From NCBI RefSeq assembly GCF_036322805.1, contig NZ_AP027272.1, positions 4,216,001 through 4,280,000 on the forward strand: 64,000 bases of DNA, given 5' to 3'. The number at the start of each line of letters is the position of its first letter. Within the stretch, counting starts at the first letter, position 1. Shown here piece after piece: positions 17,670-27,493 of this stretch. Origin of the DNA: Planctobacterium marinum (GTDB taxonomy: Bacteria > Pseudomonadota > Gammaproteobacteria > Enterobacterales > Alteromonadaceae). Under the pieces are notes generated by a model. It did not search any database. It was not told the origin of the DNA and saw only the letters and a program-made list of their open reading frames with translations. The position numbers and the translations under genes are program-made.

Positions 17670-18554
17670 GTGAGAGCTTCACTGACATTTGTGCTTTTCA
17701 CGATGATTGTTAGTAGCGCCCCCTCGCTAGGAAATATTCTAAAATATATCCCATCGAATGACGCTAACGATATCCAAAAAATCTATTTTGTGGATGTTCT
17801 CAACGCTACTTGCACGCGAGCCAACCAGCTAGGTAAGTCTTGTCAGCTTGAAGTCGTTGAGACATCAATGTATCAACAAAGGCAACTCAAAAGTCTCGAT
17901 GAAGGACTCTTGGATGTCAGTTGGACGGTCACATCACGCGAGAGAGAAGCAAACTTTCTCCCTGTTAAAATTCCACTTACCAAAGGCTTAATTGGCTACA
18001 GGATTGCTGTATTCAATACTATGTTCGCAGCTAGTTTTGATAAAGGAGCACCACTTAGTAACATTAAAAAGCTCAACCATATTCAAGGTCATGATTGGCC
18101 CGATACCAAAATTTTAACTGCGAATGGTTTTAATGTTTCGCCCACTAGTTGGTACTCAACCCTATATCGGTCGTTGGACGCAGGGCATTATGATGTTATT
18201 TTGAGGGGGTTATTTGAAGTTCTCTCTGAATATGAACTGTATAAAACGCCAAATATTAAAATAGATGCCAATCACGCTTTTTATTATCCGTCTGCCATCT
18301 ACTTTTTCGTCTCCAAAAAACGCCCGGAATTAGCCGATTTATTGATGACAGGCCTGGAGTCACTTATCGAAACCGGCGATTTTGATAAAATGTTCTTGGA
18401 ATTCGCCCCCCATGCAACAGCATTTGAAACACTAAATCTGGATGCGCGTAAAGTCCATTATCTGGAAAACCCCCTGTTGCCAAACTCGTTCAGTTTATCC
18501 GATAACCGATTGTGGCATATTGCCCCAAAAAACACTGATGATTCATTACACTAA
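17670..18554 (+). CDS. Periplasmic solute-binding-like protein (SBP_bac_3 fold)
   Basis: 294 residues beginning MRASLTFVLFTMIVSS, a signal peptide. The mature part resembles type II periplasmic binding proteins of the amino-acid family: LDVSWTVTSREREANFLPVKIPL, then ITANG- and LRGLFEVLSE-like segments. No transporter permease or ATPase is nearby, so it may be an orphan sensor or binding protein. The start was set at GTG 17670 because AAGG lies 8 nt upstream and the signal sequence then begins cleanly; a TTG at 17640 is also in frame. Ligand unknown. Confidence 0.65.
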   Translation: MRASLTFVLFTMIVSSAPSLGNILKYIPSNDANDIQKIYFVDVLNATCTRANQLGKSCQLEVVETSMYQQRQLKSLDEGLLDVSWTVTSREREANFLPVKIPLTKGLIGYRIAVFNTMFAASFDKGAPLSNIKKLNHIQGHDWPDTKILTANGFNVSPTSWYSTLYRSLDAGHYDVILRGLFEVLSEYELYKTPNIKIDANHAFYYPSAIYFFVSKKRPELADLLMTGLESLIETGDFDKMFLEFAPHATAFETLNLDARKVHYLENPLLPNSFSLSDNRLWHIAPKNTDDSLH

Positions 18555-18586
18555 AAATGTCACAAGTTACTGCTCTTAGGCACAAA

Positions 18587-19330
18587 TTAAGGCTTAACAA
18601 AACGCAAGCCGAAGCGGTCTTGCTGGCCTTTAAAATCTCCCCATGGCTTAGTGTGATCATCCGCAAGGTTACGCAAACTCTGTAGCTCAGCGTCCAATTC
18701 AAAGCCCTCTACCATTACCACTTGTTTAACATAGTTTTCATCAATTCGGTGTAAATCACCTATATTGGCGAGGCCCGAGCCAATGGCCGCAGCGTTGTCC
18801 AATATGATAAGTTTGCCACCCGGCTTTAATGCTTTTAACAACGTAGGGAACAAATCATCATTCATTTCTTCGTTCAAATAGATATCGTGAAGAATATAAA
18901 AAATAACGATGCCATCAAGTTGGCCATCCGCAACTTTTAACTCTTCTAACATCTTACCATGCTGGCTCAGGTGGTGCTGTTTTAAAGAAACCACATTGGC
19001 TAAACGCTCTTCAGCTAAGCGCTGCTGGTTATATAAAAAGTGGGCGTAGACTTTGCCCGTGGTGCCCACAACCCAAGACAAGAGTTCTGTGGTGTAGCCC
19101 CCACCCGCGCCTAATTCAACCACCTTGTCGCCCTCGTTAATTTGCGTAAACAACAAGGTCTCTAAAGGCTTTCTGGCCTCATCGTACTGTAAATCAGAAG
19201 CGAGCCGCTCAGGATGCTCAATAGCAGATTGATAAAGTTCTGATTTACTTGCGTGTGCTTGAAGCAAAAAAAGAGGAGATAGCATTATTGCCAAGAGCAG
19301 TTTTAGTACATGAGGTTTTGCATTTCCCAT
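18587..19330 (-). CDS. Exported class I SAM-dependent methyltransferase-like protein
   Basis: 247 residues. An N-terminal signal peptide (about 1-27, ending LQAHA) precedes a class I methyltransferase fold: motif I VVELGAGGGYTTELL (about 71-85), an acidic/hydrophobic strand GIVIFYILHD and KPGGKLIILD. Homologous exported proteins exist in several marine gammaproteobacteria; how S-adenosylmethionine would reach the periplasm is unclear. Function is not known. It is divergent from a LysR-type regulator, which may control it. Confidence 0.75.
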   Translation of the reverse strand: MGNAKPHVLKLLLAIMLSPLFLLQAHASKSELYQSAIEHPERLASDLQYDEARKPLETLLFTQINEGDKVVELGAGGGYTTELLSWVVGTTGKVYAHFLYNQQRLAEERLANVVSLKQHHLSQHGKMLEELKVADGQLDGIVIFYILHDIYLNEEMNDDLFPTLLKALKPGGKLIILDNAAAIGSGLANIGDLHRIDENYVKQVVMVEGFELDAELQSLRNLADDHTKPWGDFKGQQDRFGLRFVKP

Positions 19331-19455
19331 CGTGGTTCCTTGTGTTCTTATTATTTAGAATAAATTAACTTACCGATGCAATGTACCCGCTTTTACTCAT
19401 GAGTTTAAATGATAAGATATCATGTGCAGATGAATTTTTTTCATAAGGATATTGT

Positions 19456-20337
19456 GTGCCCTTTCCCTCACTCAAATCAATTCAGGCATTTGAAGCCACA
19501 GCTCGACACCTCAGCTTCAGTCTTGCCGCCAAAGAGCTTTATGTCAGCCAAAGTGCGGTTAGCCACCAGGTTAAATCGTTAGAAAAAGCACTAGGGAAAC
19601 CACTATTTCAGCGCCAGAATAATCGTATAAGCCTGACGGTTTATGGGGATGCATTATATCTGGTGGCACGAGAGTCTTTCGCCCGACTAAAAACCATTAC
19701 TGATAACCTATCGTACCAAAGTAAATTCAAAATTCGTGTTATGGCGCAATCAGCCATTGCCATCGACTGGCTGGCCAGAAGGTCAGTACATTTTCAGCAG
19801 CAACACGCCGATATCGAAGTTGAAATAGCCATGGCAGTAAGCGACACAGATTTCGATCCTTTTGACTACGATGTCATCGTTGCCACCTGGCCTCAGCCGG
19901 ACAATTTCAAAAGTGAGGCAATTAGAAAAGAGCAATGGTACCCGGTCTGCACGCCTGAGCTACTCGCAACAATTGACTTATCGAGTCCAACAAATCTGTT
20001 GCACCATACGCTATTCAGCTCTGAGAATAAGCAAGACTGGAAAATGTGGATGAAACAATATCGAATTGAGACAATTGAAGAAGCAGAGTTACAGTTATTC
20101 AGTAATACCATATTAGCCACCAAAGCAGCATTAAGCGGCCTGGGTGTCGCGCTAAGTTGTGATTTTCTCTGCTATGACCTGGTCAAACAAAAGCAATTGG
20201 CAGCCATAAAACAGTGGCCCTACGACCTACCATGGGGGAACTTCACTATCCACTACAGAGAAAACAGTCACCTTAGTGAGCAAATTCAGATTTTTAAAAA
20301 CTGGATTATCAAAACCAGTCAGGATGAGCGACTCTGA
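19456..20337 (+). CDS. LysR-family transcriptional regulator (GcvA-like)
   Basis: 293 residues. The N-terminal winged helix (about 5-64, SIQAFEATARHLSFSLAAKELYVSQSAVSHQVKSLE) is classical and closest in style to GcvA/AmpR. The rest is the two-lobed effector-binding domain. The start is GTG at 19456 with AAGGA 6 nt upstream. It is divergent from the exported methyltransferase gene with 125 bp between them, a common arrangement for a LysR regulator and its target. The effector is unknown. Confidence 0.9.
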   Translation: MPFPSLKSIQAFEATARHLSFSLAAKELYVSQSAVSHQVKSLEKALGKPLFQRQNNRISLTVYGDALYLVARESFARLKTITDNLSYQSKFKIRVMAQSAIAIDWLARRSVHFQQQHADIEVEIAMAVSDTDFDPFDYDVIVATWPQPDNFKSEAIRKEQWYPVCTPELLATIDLSSPTNLLHHTLFSSENKQDWKMWMKQYRIETIEEAELQLFSNTILATKAALSGLGVALSCDFLCYDLVKQKQLAAIKQWPYDLPWGNFTIHYRENSHLSEQIQIFKNWIIKTSQDERL

Positions 20338-20353
20338 TTCTTCATCTTGCCAT

Positions 20354-20683
20354 TCAGGGCTTTTTCACCCACTCGCCTTCCATATTCTGAATAAAATGCC
20401 CGGACTGGGTTTTTTCTGCCGCTTTTTCAGCAGCCAGTTTAGCCACCACTTCCAGGCTGACACCATTTTTTTCAGCCAGCTTTTGATAAAGCGCTTTGCG
20501 TTTGCCATTCACATCTTCGATGAGCTTAAGCGCTTCGCTATTTTGAACCACCAAGCCAAGGTAGCCATCTAATTGCTCACCCACCAGACCTTGTGCTTTA
20601 GCTTTATCCAGAGAAATGGCAAAAGCTGCCGTATTAAATGCCAAAAGGCACAGCAATAGTAGAGGTTTAAGAAAGTGTTTCAT
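20354..20683 (-). CDS. ydbL: YdbL-family (DUF1318) periplasmic protein
   Basis: 109 residues from ATG 20683 (MKHFLKPLLLLC), which has GGGAA upstream; a longer in-frame start at 20701 would spoil the signal peptide. Signal peptide about 1-23. The mature part has the DUF1318 pattern: AKAQGLVGEQLDGYLGLV, then VNGKRKALYQKLAEKNG. In E. coli YdbL is encoded with YdbH and YnbE and modulates the bridge those two form. Last gene of the ydbH-ynbE-ydbL unit. Confidence 0.85.
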   Translation of the reverse strand: MKHFLKPLLLLCLLAFNTAAFAISLDKAKAQGLVGEQLDGYLGLVVQNSEALKLIEDVNGKRKALYQKLAEKNGVSLEVVAKLAAEKAAEKTQSGHFIQNMEGEWVKKP

Positions 20684-20703
20684 ATTCGGTTCCCAAAGCA
20701 AGA

Positions 20704-20892
20704 TTAAAACAATTCGCTGTCTTCACTGAAGACATCGTCCAATTCTTTATCCAGTTTTACCCGGATTTCATGCTCAATTTTGACGTTGAGATTGATGGTT
20801 ATCGGCTCTTTTGCCGCCACCTCGACCCTATGGGTACAACCTGTTAGCACAATCGCTAACAAGGCGATGCCCGTCGTTGCAATCCCCTTCAT
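20704..20892 (-). CDS. ynbE: YnbE-family outer-membrane lipoprotein
   Basis: 62 residues with a lipobox LTGC (Cys19). The short mature part (ITINLNVKIEHEIRVKLDKELDDVF) is the YnbE signature. In E. coli YnbE multimerises at the outer membrane and joins YdbH to form a continuous hydrophobic groove for phospholipid transport. It lies 58 bp after ydbH and 20 bp before ydbL, consistent with one operon. Confidence 0.88.
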   Translation of the reverse strand: MKGIATTGIALLAIVLTGCTHRVEVAAKEPITINLNVKIEHEIRVKLDKELDDVFSEDSELF

Positions 20893-20950
20893 GTTAATTC
20901 CTCTTTGGGTTGTATCACTGTTGACTAAAGCTATTTGTCTTAAATCAGGC

Positions 20951-23461
20951 TTAAAATCGTTGTTCTATGGCTTTCGAAATATCTTTACCTGCTCGCAGCG
21001 CCTTTAGTCCTGTATATAAGTTGGTGCTGAAGGTGGGGTTAAAGTTGATGGGTTGCTGTTTTTCCACGTTCATCCCTTGCATCTTCACCGCCAATTCAAG
21101 CCAACCATTGGGCTGCAAACTCATAGTGGTATCTAATTTAGAATATTGTAAATTCTCCAAAAGACTCAATGTTGAAGCCAGATTTTTTTGACTACTTTTG
21201 AGACTCATAAATGCCGGATTGTCACTGATGCGAATCACACCCGGTTGCATAGCATTGAGATTAGCATGCGGCACACTAACAGAACCTTCGCTGAACAAAA
21301 CCGGGATCTTGCCACTAAGCGCACCTGTGACATGCAGCCCTTGTTGATTGAATAGCTCTACCAGTTCAGCTACCGACAGACGCTCAACCAACAAATTAAG
21401 CTGTCCTTGCCCGGCCATAGGATAAAAGGGCTGCTGTACTTTAATCTGGCCACTCAACAGATTCGCCTTGAAGTTACTTATCAGTAGATTCAGTTGCAGC
21501 TGATCGTCGCTAGTGCTTTTTATACCATATTCAAAGTTGATATCACTGACATCTACACCCGCAAAAAAATTGCCAATCTGAATTGCGTTTGAGGTTGAAA
21601 TAATCCTTCCATCGGACTGTATTTCTCCTTTGAATTCAGTGTTCAAATCTGACAGCGCGTAATTCTGCCAAGCCCCAGATGCGTCACTCAGAGCCACTTC
21701 AACTTGTATTGGCCCAATCTGACCTTGCTCAAATTTACCAGTAGCGCCAGCCGACATTGTGCCTTGGGCCACTTTTAATGTCTCAGGCAGACCGTGCACA
21801 AGAGAGTACAGGGATGCTAAGCCGGTAGATTCTAACTGAGTATCGAAATGTAGACTTGATGGCTCTCCAGACACTTTCAGCGATGCATTAACCTGCTCTC
21901 GCAGGGTAATAGTGTTGTTCATCTGCACCTTATCAACAGCAAGATTATAGTTGCCCGAGAGCGCAAGGGATTCTGGTTTAAACTGTAATTGGGATGAGAA
22001 AGCTAACTTGGGCTGTTCGATTCTGGCACGGTAATCTCCTGTTATTTGCCACTCATCAGTACTAAAACTGGCATTACTTTGTCCCGCTACCAGGGTATCA
22101 GCAAAATCTGCGTTACTACCAGCCGGCAGCAATCTGAACAATTCATCACTACTAAACTGCCATGCCAAATTGTTTAGATTAAGTGTTGCCGCTTGATACT
22201 GCAGTTCACCGGAAATCTCTCCAGAAACGGCGACGGTTTGCATTGAATCAGGCCTGTTTTGCTGCAATTGCAGTGCAACATCAGTGGTATGCCTCGCAGC
22301 TAAAATGCCCTCTATCAAATTCACAACAATGCCATCAAGCTTCAACTGCTGCTCAGCACTTTTCACTAACAACGGGCCTTCATTTCGAATTTCCAGATCA
22401 TCAGACAATATAAGAGCAACAGGCAGTTGCAGGGATACCGTCTCACTCAATGGGTTTTGTAATTGCCACCCTGATAAGAGCGCTTGCTGTAAATACAGAC
22501 TTGTAAGTTCGGAGATGCCAGTAATACTCAAAGGCGATTGTGAGATATTACTTACCCGCCATTGCTGCTTGCCTTCCATTACATTGAAGGCCGCTTCAAA
22601 ATCCAAATCTCCTGTGACGCTGATGGCTTTGGTTGATATTTCTGACAGCAGTAATTGCGTTTTAAGATTGGTGATGGAATGACTAGAAACTAATTGTGCT
22701 GGATTTTTGCCATCGACATCCAGCTGACCTAACCACATTCCGGAAACAGCGTGCAATGGCTTGAGCCGCACTTTTTGTTCCGCACTGGCTAACCGATTAA
22801 CCTCCGCATATAAGTCTGCCAGGCTGAGCTGCCAGGCTAATTTATATTTACTCTGCTTATTTTGGGTTAATTTCAGCCATTGCTGTTTATCTAATAAACT
22901 ACTGATGGTTAATCTGTTTTCACTGGCACTGGATTTGTTGTTTAACGACCAGCTCAGCAAGGGATTTTCAACCAACTTAGCCGTTTGCTCTTCTGGCGAT
23001 GACGAGACCTTCAGCGTGATTTGCGCGATAGATAACTCAGGCAGTTGCACGAAGGGAATATCGGCAAGTACTGCAAGAGTTTGTGCCACTGTTGGCTCGG
23101 GAGCTTGCTTTTTGTCAGTGGTATGCTTAAGGAATTTGTTAGCAGGTACACTGATATCCAGGCGCTGTATTTGTGCCTGAGACAATACCGCTAACTTTGA
23201 GGATGAGGACCATAACTGTCCCAAAGACAGGACCAGTTCGGCATCTCGCACAAGCAATGTAACGTCATGGAATTCCAAGCAAAGCTCGTTTATTGCTATG
23301 CGATTAAGCCCCTTAACAGACCAATCTAAACATTGCAGTTGGCCTTCTAATTCAGCCACACTGCTGGCCACCTTTTGCTGCACGTAATAGGGCAGATAAA
23401 CAAGGCTCAATATCCCTAATATCAACAGTGCACTTGCAGCAGCCAGTAAACGCTTACTCAT
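20951..23461 (-). CDS. ydbH: YdbH-family AsmA-like intermembrane phospholipid transport protein
   Basis: 836 residues. An N-terminal membrane anchor spans about 5-25, followed by a long periplasmic part rich in alternating beta-strands, as in AsmA-like bridge proteins. The C-terminal region has the YdbH pattern (LNLLVERLSVAELVELFNQQGLHVTGALSGKIPV, abbreviated). YdbH, TamB and YhdP are redundant in moving phospholipids to the outer membrane in E. coli. The following genes are its partners ynbE and ydbL. Length and operon order agree with the E. coli counterpart. Confidence 0.9.
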   Translation of the reverse strand: MSKRLLAAASALLILGILSLVYLPYYVQQKVASSVAELEGQLQCLDWSVKGLNRIAINELCLEFHDVTLLVRDAELVLSLGQLWSSSSKLAVLSQAQIQRLDISVPANKFLKHTTDKKQAPEPTVAQTLAVLADIPFVQLPELSIAQITLKVSSSPEEQTAKLVENPLLSWSLNNKSSASENRLTISSLLDKQQWLKLTQNKQSKYKLAWQLSLADLYAEVNRLASAEQKVRLKPLHAVSGMWLGQLDVDGKNPAQLVSSHSITNLKTQLLLSEISTKAISVTGDLDFEAAFNVMEGKQQWRVSNISQSPLSITGISELTSLYLQQALLSGWQLQNPLSETVSLQLPVALILSDDLEIRNEGPLLVKSAEQQLKLDGIVVNLIEGILAARHTTDVALQLQQNRPDSMQTVAVSGEISGELQYQAATLNLNNLAWQFSSDELFRLLPAGSNADFADTLVAGQSNASFSTDEWQITGDYRARIEQPKLAFSSQLQFKPESLALSGNYNLAVDKVQMNNTITLREQVNASLKVSGEPSSLHFDTQLESTGLASLYSLVHGLPETLKVAQGTMSAGATGKFEQGQIGPIQVEVALSDASGAWQNYALSDLNTEFKGEIQSDGRIISTSNAIQIGNFFAGVDVSDINFEYGIKSTSDDQLQLNLLISNFKANLLSGQIKVQQPFYPMAGQGQLNLLVERLSVAELVELFNQQGLHVTGALSGKIPVLFSEGSVSVPHANLNAMQPGVIRISDNPAFMSLKSSQKNLASTLSLLENLQYSKLDTTMSLQPNGWLELAVKMQGMNVEKQQPINFNPTFSTNLYTGLKALRAGKDISKAIEQRF

Positions 23462-23544
23462 CTATCAATAATTTTCGATTTAGTGAATCAAACTGCATCA
23501 TAGCGAGTAATTCATGACCATGGTATGAATTGCAAGAAATTGCC

Positions 23545-23573
23545 AAAAAAAACGCCGCTTAAAAGCGGCGTTT
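23545..23573 (-). terminator. Rho-independent terminator of ppa
   Basis: Stem AAACGCCGC / GCGGCGTTT around 23550-23573, with an A run at 23545-23552 that reads as T on the minus strand, 24 nt after the ppa stop. Confidence 0.85.
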
Positions 23574-23596
23574 CTGATCCTGTCAAACAAGTTTGC

Positions 23597-24145
23597 TTAG
23601 AATGCAGGCTTGTCTTCAGTGTTGTTGTATCGCTCAACACTGTCTACGATTTCTTTTTTCGCAGCGGCAGCATCGGCCCAACCTTCGATTTTCACCCATT
23701 TGTTAGGCTCTAAATCTTTGTAGTGAGCAAAGAAGTGCTCAATTTGTTTGAGCAATGGCTCTGAAACCTGCGTATATTCTGTAATACCGCGATATAAAGT
23801 CGAAAGCTTATCTTTTGGTACTGCCAGTACTTTGGCATCTTCACCAGATTCATCCGTCATTTTCAGTACACCCACAGGACGACAAGTGATCACAGAGCCC
23901 GCCAACAATGGGAATGGAGTGATAACTAATACGTCTACCGGGTCACCGTCATCAGACAAGGTATGCGGCACATAGCCATAGTTAGTTGGGTAGTGCATTG
24001 GTGTAGCCATGAAGCGATCAACAAAAATTGCGCCAGACTCTTTGTCTACTTCATATTTTACCGGATCAGAATGGGCCGGGATTTCGATAATGACGTTTAC
24101 TTCTTCTGGTGAGTTCTTACCAGTTGGTACAGAATTTAAGCTCAT
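23597..24145 (-). CDS. ppa: Inorganic pyrophosphatase (soluble, family I)
   Basis: 182 residues, the normal length of bacterial family I enzymes. It hydrolyses pyrophosphate to phosphate in the cytoplasm, with Mg2+. The signature DGDPVDV (D66, D68, D71) is intact, as are EIP near residue 21 and the [15 protein letters not shown] segments. Monocistronic, with its own terminator. The membrane pyrophosphatase hppA lies 5 kb away. Confidence 0.96.
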   Translation of the reverse strand: MSLNSVPTGKNSPEEVNVIIEIPAHSDPVKYEVDKESGAIFVDRFMATPMHYPTNYGYVPHTLSDDGDPVDVLVITPFPLLAGSVITCRPVGVLKMTDESGEDAKVLAVPKDKLSTLYRGITEYTQVSEPLLKQIEHFFAHYKDLEPNKWVKIEGWADAAAAKKEIVDSVERYNNTEDKPAF

Positions 24146-24267
24146 GGGGATTCCTGAGGTTACAAGTTTTAAGAATTACCGGGAATTATAAGGTCAAACC
24201 GGCCCGATTCAATGTTTGCCTTAGCGTTTGCGGGCATTAAATAGAAGAATTTTCCTGACAGATAAAC

Positions 24268-24294
24268 AAATGGTGCCGAGAAGGCACCATTTTT
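24268..24294 (-). terminator. Rho-independent terminator of the first RND operon
   Basis: Stem AAATGGTGCC (24268-24277) / GGCACCATTT (24283-24292), loop GAGAA. It has a T run on the plus strand and a shorter T-rich tail on the minus strand, 26 nt after the RND stop. Confidence 0.7.
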
Positions 24295-24319
24295 ATCCAG
24301 TTATTTTTACAATTTTCAA

Positions 24320-27300
24320 TCAAGCATCGCTGGTTTTTGTGGAGATCATCCGCTGTTTTACAGTGACAAAGCCTGCTTTCAAATAACCGAACAGCTTGCC
24401 AAAGAACCATTTGATATCTTCTAATATCATATACAGACTCGGCACCAGAAGTAATGTCACCAGTGTGGCATAAAGCACCGCTGAGCCCAAAGCGACCGCC
24501 ATCGGAATAACAAACTGAGCTTGCAAACTGGTTTCAAACATTATGGGTAAGACACCCACAAATGTAGTTATCGAGGTGAGAGTGATAGCTCTGAAACGGG
24601 CGCAACCCGCCTCGATCACGGCATCTCGAATACTAAAGCCCTCTTTGCGTTTTTGGTTCACATAATCCGTCATAACCAAACTGTCATTGATAACCACCCC
24701 TGCAGCGGCCACCAATCCATAGGTAGACATCATGCTCATGTCCATTCCCATGAAAAAATGCCCCCAGATAGCACCTGTGATACTAAAGGGAATAACTGAC
24801 ATAATGATGAGCGGTTGCGCATAACTCTTAAGTGGTACGGCTAACAAAACATATACCATCATCATCCCTGCGAGGAAAAACATCAGCTGTTCGTTTTGCT
24901 GTGCTTGCTCTTCTTCGATGGAGCCGCCCAACTCAGTTTTAACAGAAGGAAATTTGTCCTTCAATTGCGGTAACAGCTTGTCCTCAATGGTTTTCACCAC
25001 TTCGTTTGGCTCTACCAACTGCGAATCTATCGCGCCCCAAACGTAAACACTCCTGAAACCACCTTCACGACGAATATAGCTAATGCCCGGTTCTTCAGTC
25101 AGTGAAGCGACATCTCCCAGCATAACTTCCCGACCTTGTGGCGTTGTAATAACGGTATATTTCAATTCCGCCATACGCTCACGGGTGAGTTTGGGATAGC
25201 GCACCATCACTTTGACCTCTTCACCACCATCACGGATAACTCGCTGGGCTTCGCCACCGTAGAAACTGTTACCCACCTGACGTGCAACATCGGCTAAACT
25301 GAGACCGAGATCATAGGCCACCGGTAGCAACTCCAGCTGGATCTCCTTACTGGCGGGATCGATTGTCGAGCTAACATCAAATAACCCTTCTTCCTGTTGC
25401 AGCATGGCAATAAACTCGCGTCCCGCGGCATTGAGGACTTCAATATCACCTCCAAACAGCAAATAACCGAAATCATCCCCATCGCCGTTATCGTTTACAT
25501 CGTCTCGAATAGAGAACGACTTAACACCGGGAATTTCCGGAATCGCAGCCCGCCAGCGGCGCGATAACTCGAAGGCGTCAAATGGGCGTAATTCCTCGTC
25601 TACAAGCGGTACTACAATACGAGCTTCAGTACGTCCCTGGTTGAAGGACAACATATCTTTAACCATCTTTTGCCCAAATTCGGCTTCTGTTTGCCTGTCA
25701 ACATCCAGAATCACTTGCTCAATAGTCCTCAGAGCGTTAATGGTTCGGGTATCCGAAACGGTTTCGTTCATCTCTATGCTGATTGAGGGAAAATCATGAG
25801 ATACTTTGGGGAAAAAGACGAAGCGCACGTAATTTGCCTGAAACAGCGCTAAAGAAATCATAAGCAGCGCAACGAATGACATTAACACCGTCCAGCGCCA
25901 CTCTGTACAAAGTGTCACAAAGCCACGATATTTTACGTTTACAAAATGCTTAAAGGCGGTGTTGAACCTGGCTCGCCAGGAGTTTTTGCGCACTTCGCTA
26001 AACTTGGTATGGGCAATATGCGCAGGCAGAATGAGTTTGGACTCAATAAGACTGAATACCAGACACAAAATACATACCATGGCGATATTGTAGAAGAATT
26101 GGCCCTGAGGACCCGAGGCCATGGTAAATGGCGCGAATACAGCAATGGTGGTTAACACACCAAAGGTTGCCGGGGTAGCTACGCGTTTTGCGCCACGGAC
26201 GACATTCTCAACGCCCCCGCCTTTGGCCTCAATTTCGGTGTAGGAGGCCTCCCCTATGACGATGGCATCATCCACGACAATACCCAGTACCATAATGAAC
26301 GCAAACAAGGACAAAATATTAATAGTGACACCAAAAACCGGCATCATCATAACAGCGCCCAGGAAACACACAGGCAAGCCAACCATTACCCAAAAGGCCA
26401 AACGAAAACGCAGGAACAGGGTGAGCATAATGGCTACCAATATGGCTCCTTGAAACAGGTTCTTCAACATCATGTCCAGGCGCGCGTTCAGGTAGAATGT
26501 CATATCTACCACCGGCTCTATTTTAAATCCCTCTGGAAGAGTCTTGTTGCGTTCTTCAATAAAGCGTTTAACTGACTCGGCAACCGGGATCATGTTTTGT
26601 TCTTTGGTGGCCTTCACCGCCATCCAAATTGCATTTTTCCCGGAATACTTGAAATAACGCTCTCCTTCGGTAAACCCATCTTTAATCACGGCAACGTCTT
26701 GTAATACGACGCGAGCGCCATTGTTACCAATCTTCACCGGGATATTTCGAAATTCGTATCCATTGTAAAACTGACTTTCTACCCGCACGGCTACCACACC
26801 GGCATCAGTGCGCATTTCACCCGCTGAAATATTAGCTGAATAACGATTAATGGCATTAGTAACATCATCAAGAGTCAGATTGTATTTGCGCAGCTGATCC
26901 GGTTGAATTTCAATGGCAATCTCATCATCAGGTGCTGATATTTCCACCAAAGAAACATTAGACAATTGCAGTAATTCGTCCTCAATTTGTTTGGCAACTG
27001 GTTTGAGTTGCGTCAGCGGTACATCGCCCACCAAGGCCAGCTCAATGACTTGCTGTTGGAACTCAACTTGATAGACGTTTACCGGCTCCATGCCCGCAGG
27101 AAAAGTGGCAATACCATCGACCCGCAATTTGACCTTGTCTAAGACATCCGTCAGGTCCGCTTCTTCCATAATTTCCAGCGAGACATTGCCACTACCGCGA
27201 TTGGCTCTTGAAATGATCTTTTTGATTTCAGTGACATCTTTCAGGGCCTCTTCCACCTTAACCATGATGCCTTCCTCAATTTCCTGAGGAGAAGCGCCGG

Positions 27301-27478
27301 GGTAAACGGCATTAACGTGAATGTAGTTAATCTCAATATTAGGGAACATCTGTCGCTGGATGGTAAAGTAGCTCACGATACCCATCACGATAATGAAAAA
27401 CATCATCAAGTTTGCAGCAACAGAGTTATTGGCAAACCACGCAATTATGCCCGTTTGCTTGTCATTTTCAGTACTCAT
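24320..27478 (-). CDS. RND efflux transporter, inner-membrane pump
   Basis: 1052 residues, with twelve membrane helices and two large periplasmic loops. First helix at about 20-40 (NLMMFFIIVMGIVSYFTI), then the pore domain; the helix-4 segment contains the conserved DD pair (GIVVDDAIVIGEA) used for proton relay. The sequence is of the hydrophobe/amphiphile (HAE1-like) type. It would form a tripartite pump with the adjacent membrane fusion protein (27494-28642) and an outer-membrane channel encoded elsewhere. Substrates are unknown. The fusion-protein stop and pump start are 15 bp apart. Confidence 0.92.
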   Translation of the reverse strand: MSTENDKQTGIIAWFANNSVAANLMMFFIIVMGIVSYFTIQRQMFPNIEINYIHVNAVYPGASPQEIEEGIMVKVEEALKDVTEIKKIISRANRGSGNVSLEIMEEADLTDVLDKVKLRVDGIATFPAGMEPVNVYQVEFQQQVIELALVGDVPLTQLKPVAKQIEDELLQLSNVSLVEISAPDDEIAIEIQPDQLRKYNLTLDDVTNAINRYSANISAGEMRTDAGVVAVRVESQFYNGYEFRNIPVKIGNNGARVVLQDVAVIKDGFTEGERYFKYSGKNAIWMAVKATKEQNMIPVAESVKRFIEERNKTLPEGFKIEPVVDMTFYLNARLDMMLKNLFQGAILVAIMLTLFLRFRLAFWVMVGLPVCFLGAVMMMPVFGVTINILSLFAFIMVLGIVVDDAIVIGEASYTEIEAKGGGVENVVRGAKRVATPATFGVLTTIAVFAPFTMASGPQGQFFYNIAMVCILCLVFSLIESKLILPAHIAHTKFSEVRKNSWRARFNTAFKHFVNVKYRGFVTLCTEWRWTVLMSFVALLMISLALFQANYVRFVFFPKVSHDFPSISIEMNETVSDTRTINALRTIEQVILDVDRQTEAEFGQKMVKDMLSFNQGRTEARIVVPLVDEELRPFDAFELSRRWRAAIPEIPGVKSFSIRDDVNDNGDGDDFGYLLFGGDIEVLNAAGREFIAMLQQEEGLFDVSSTIDPASKEIQLELLPVAYDLGLSLADVARQVGNSFYGGEAQRVIRDGGEEVKVMVRYPKLTRERMAELKYTVITTPQGREVMLGDVASLTEEPGISYIRREGGFRSVYVWGAIDSQLVEPNEVVKTIEDKLLPQLKDKFPSVKTELGGSIEEEQAQQNEQLMFFLAGMMMVYVLLAVPLKSYAQPLIIMSVIPFSITGAIWGHFFMGMDMSMMSTYGLVAAAGVVINDSLVMTDYVNQKRKEGFSIRDAVIEAGCARFRAITLTSITTFVGVLPIMFETSLQAQFVIPMAVALGSAVLYATLVTLLLVPSLYMILEDIKWFFGKLFGYLKAGFVTVKQRMISTKTSDA

Positions 27479-27493
27479 TACACACCCCTTACT

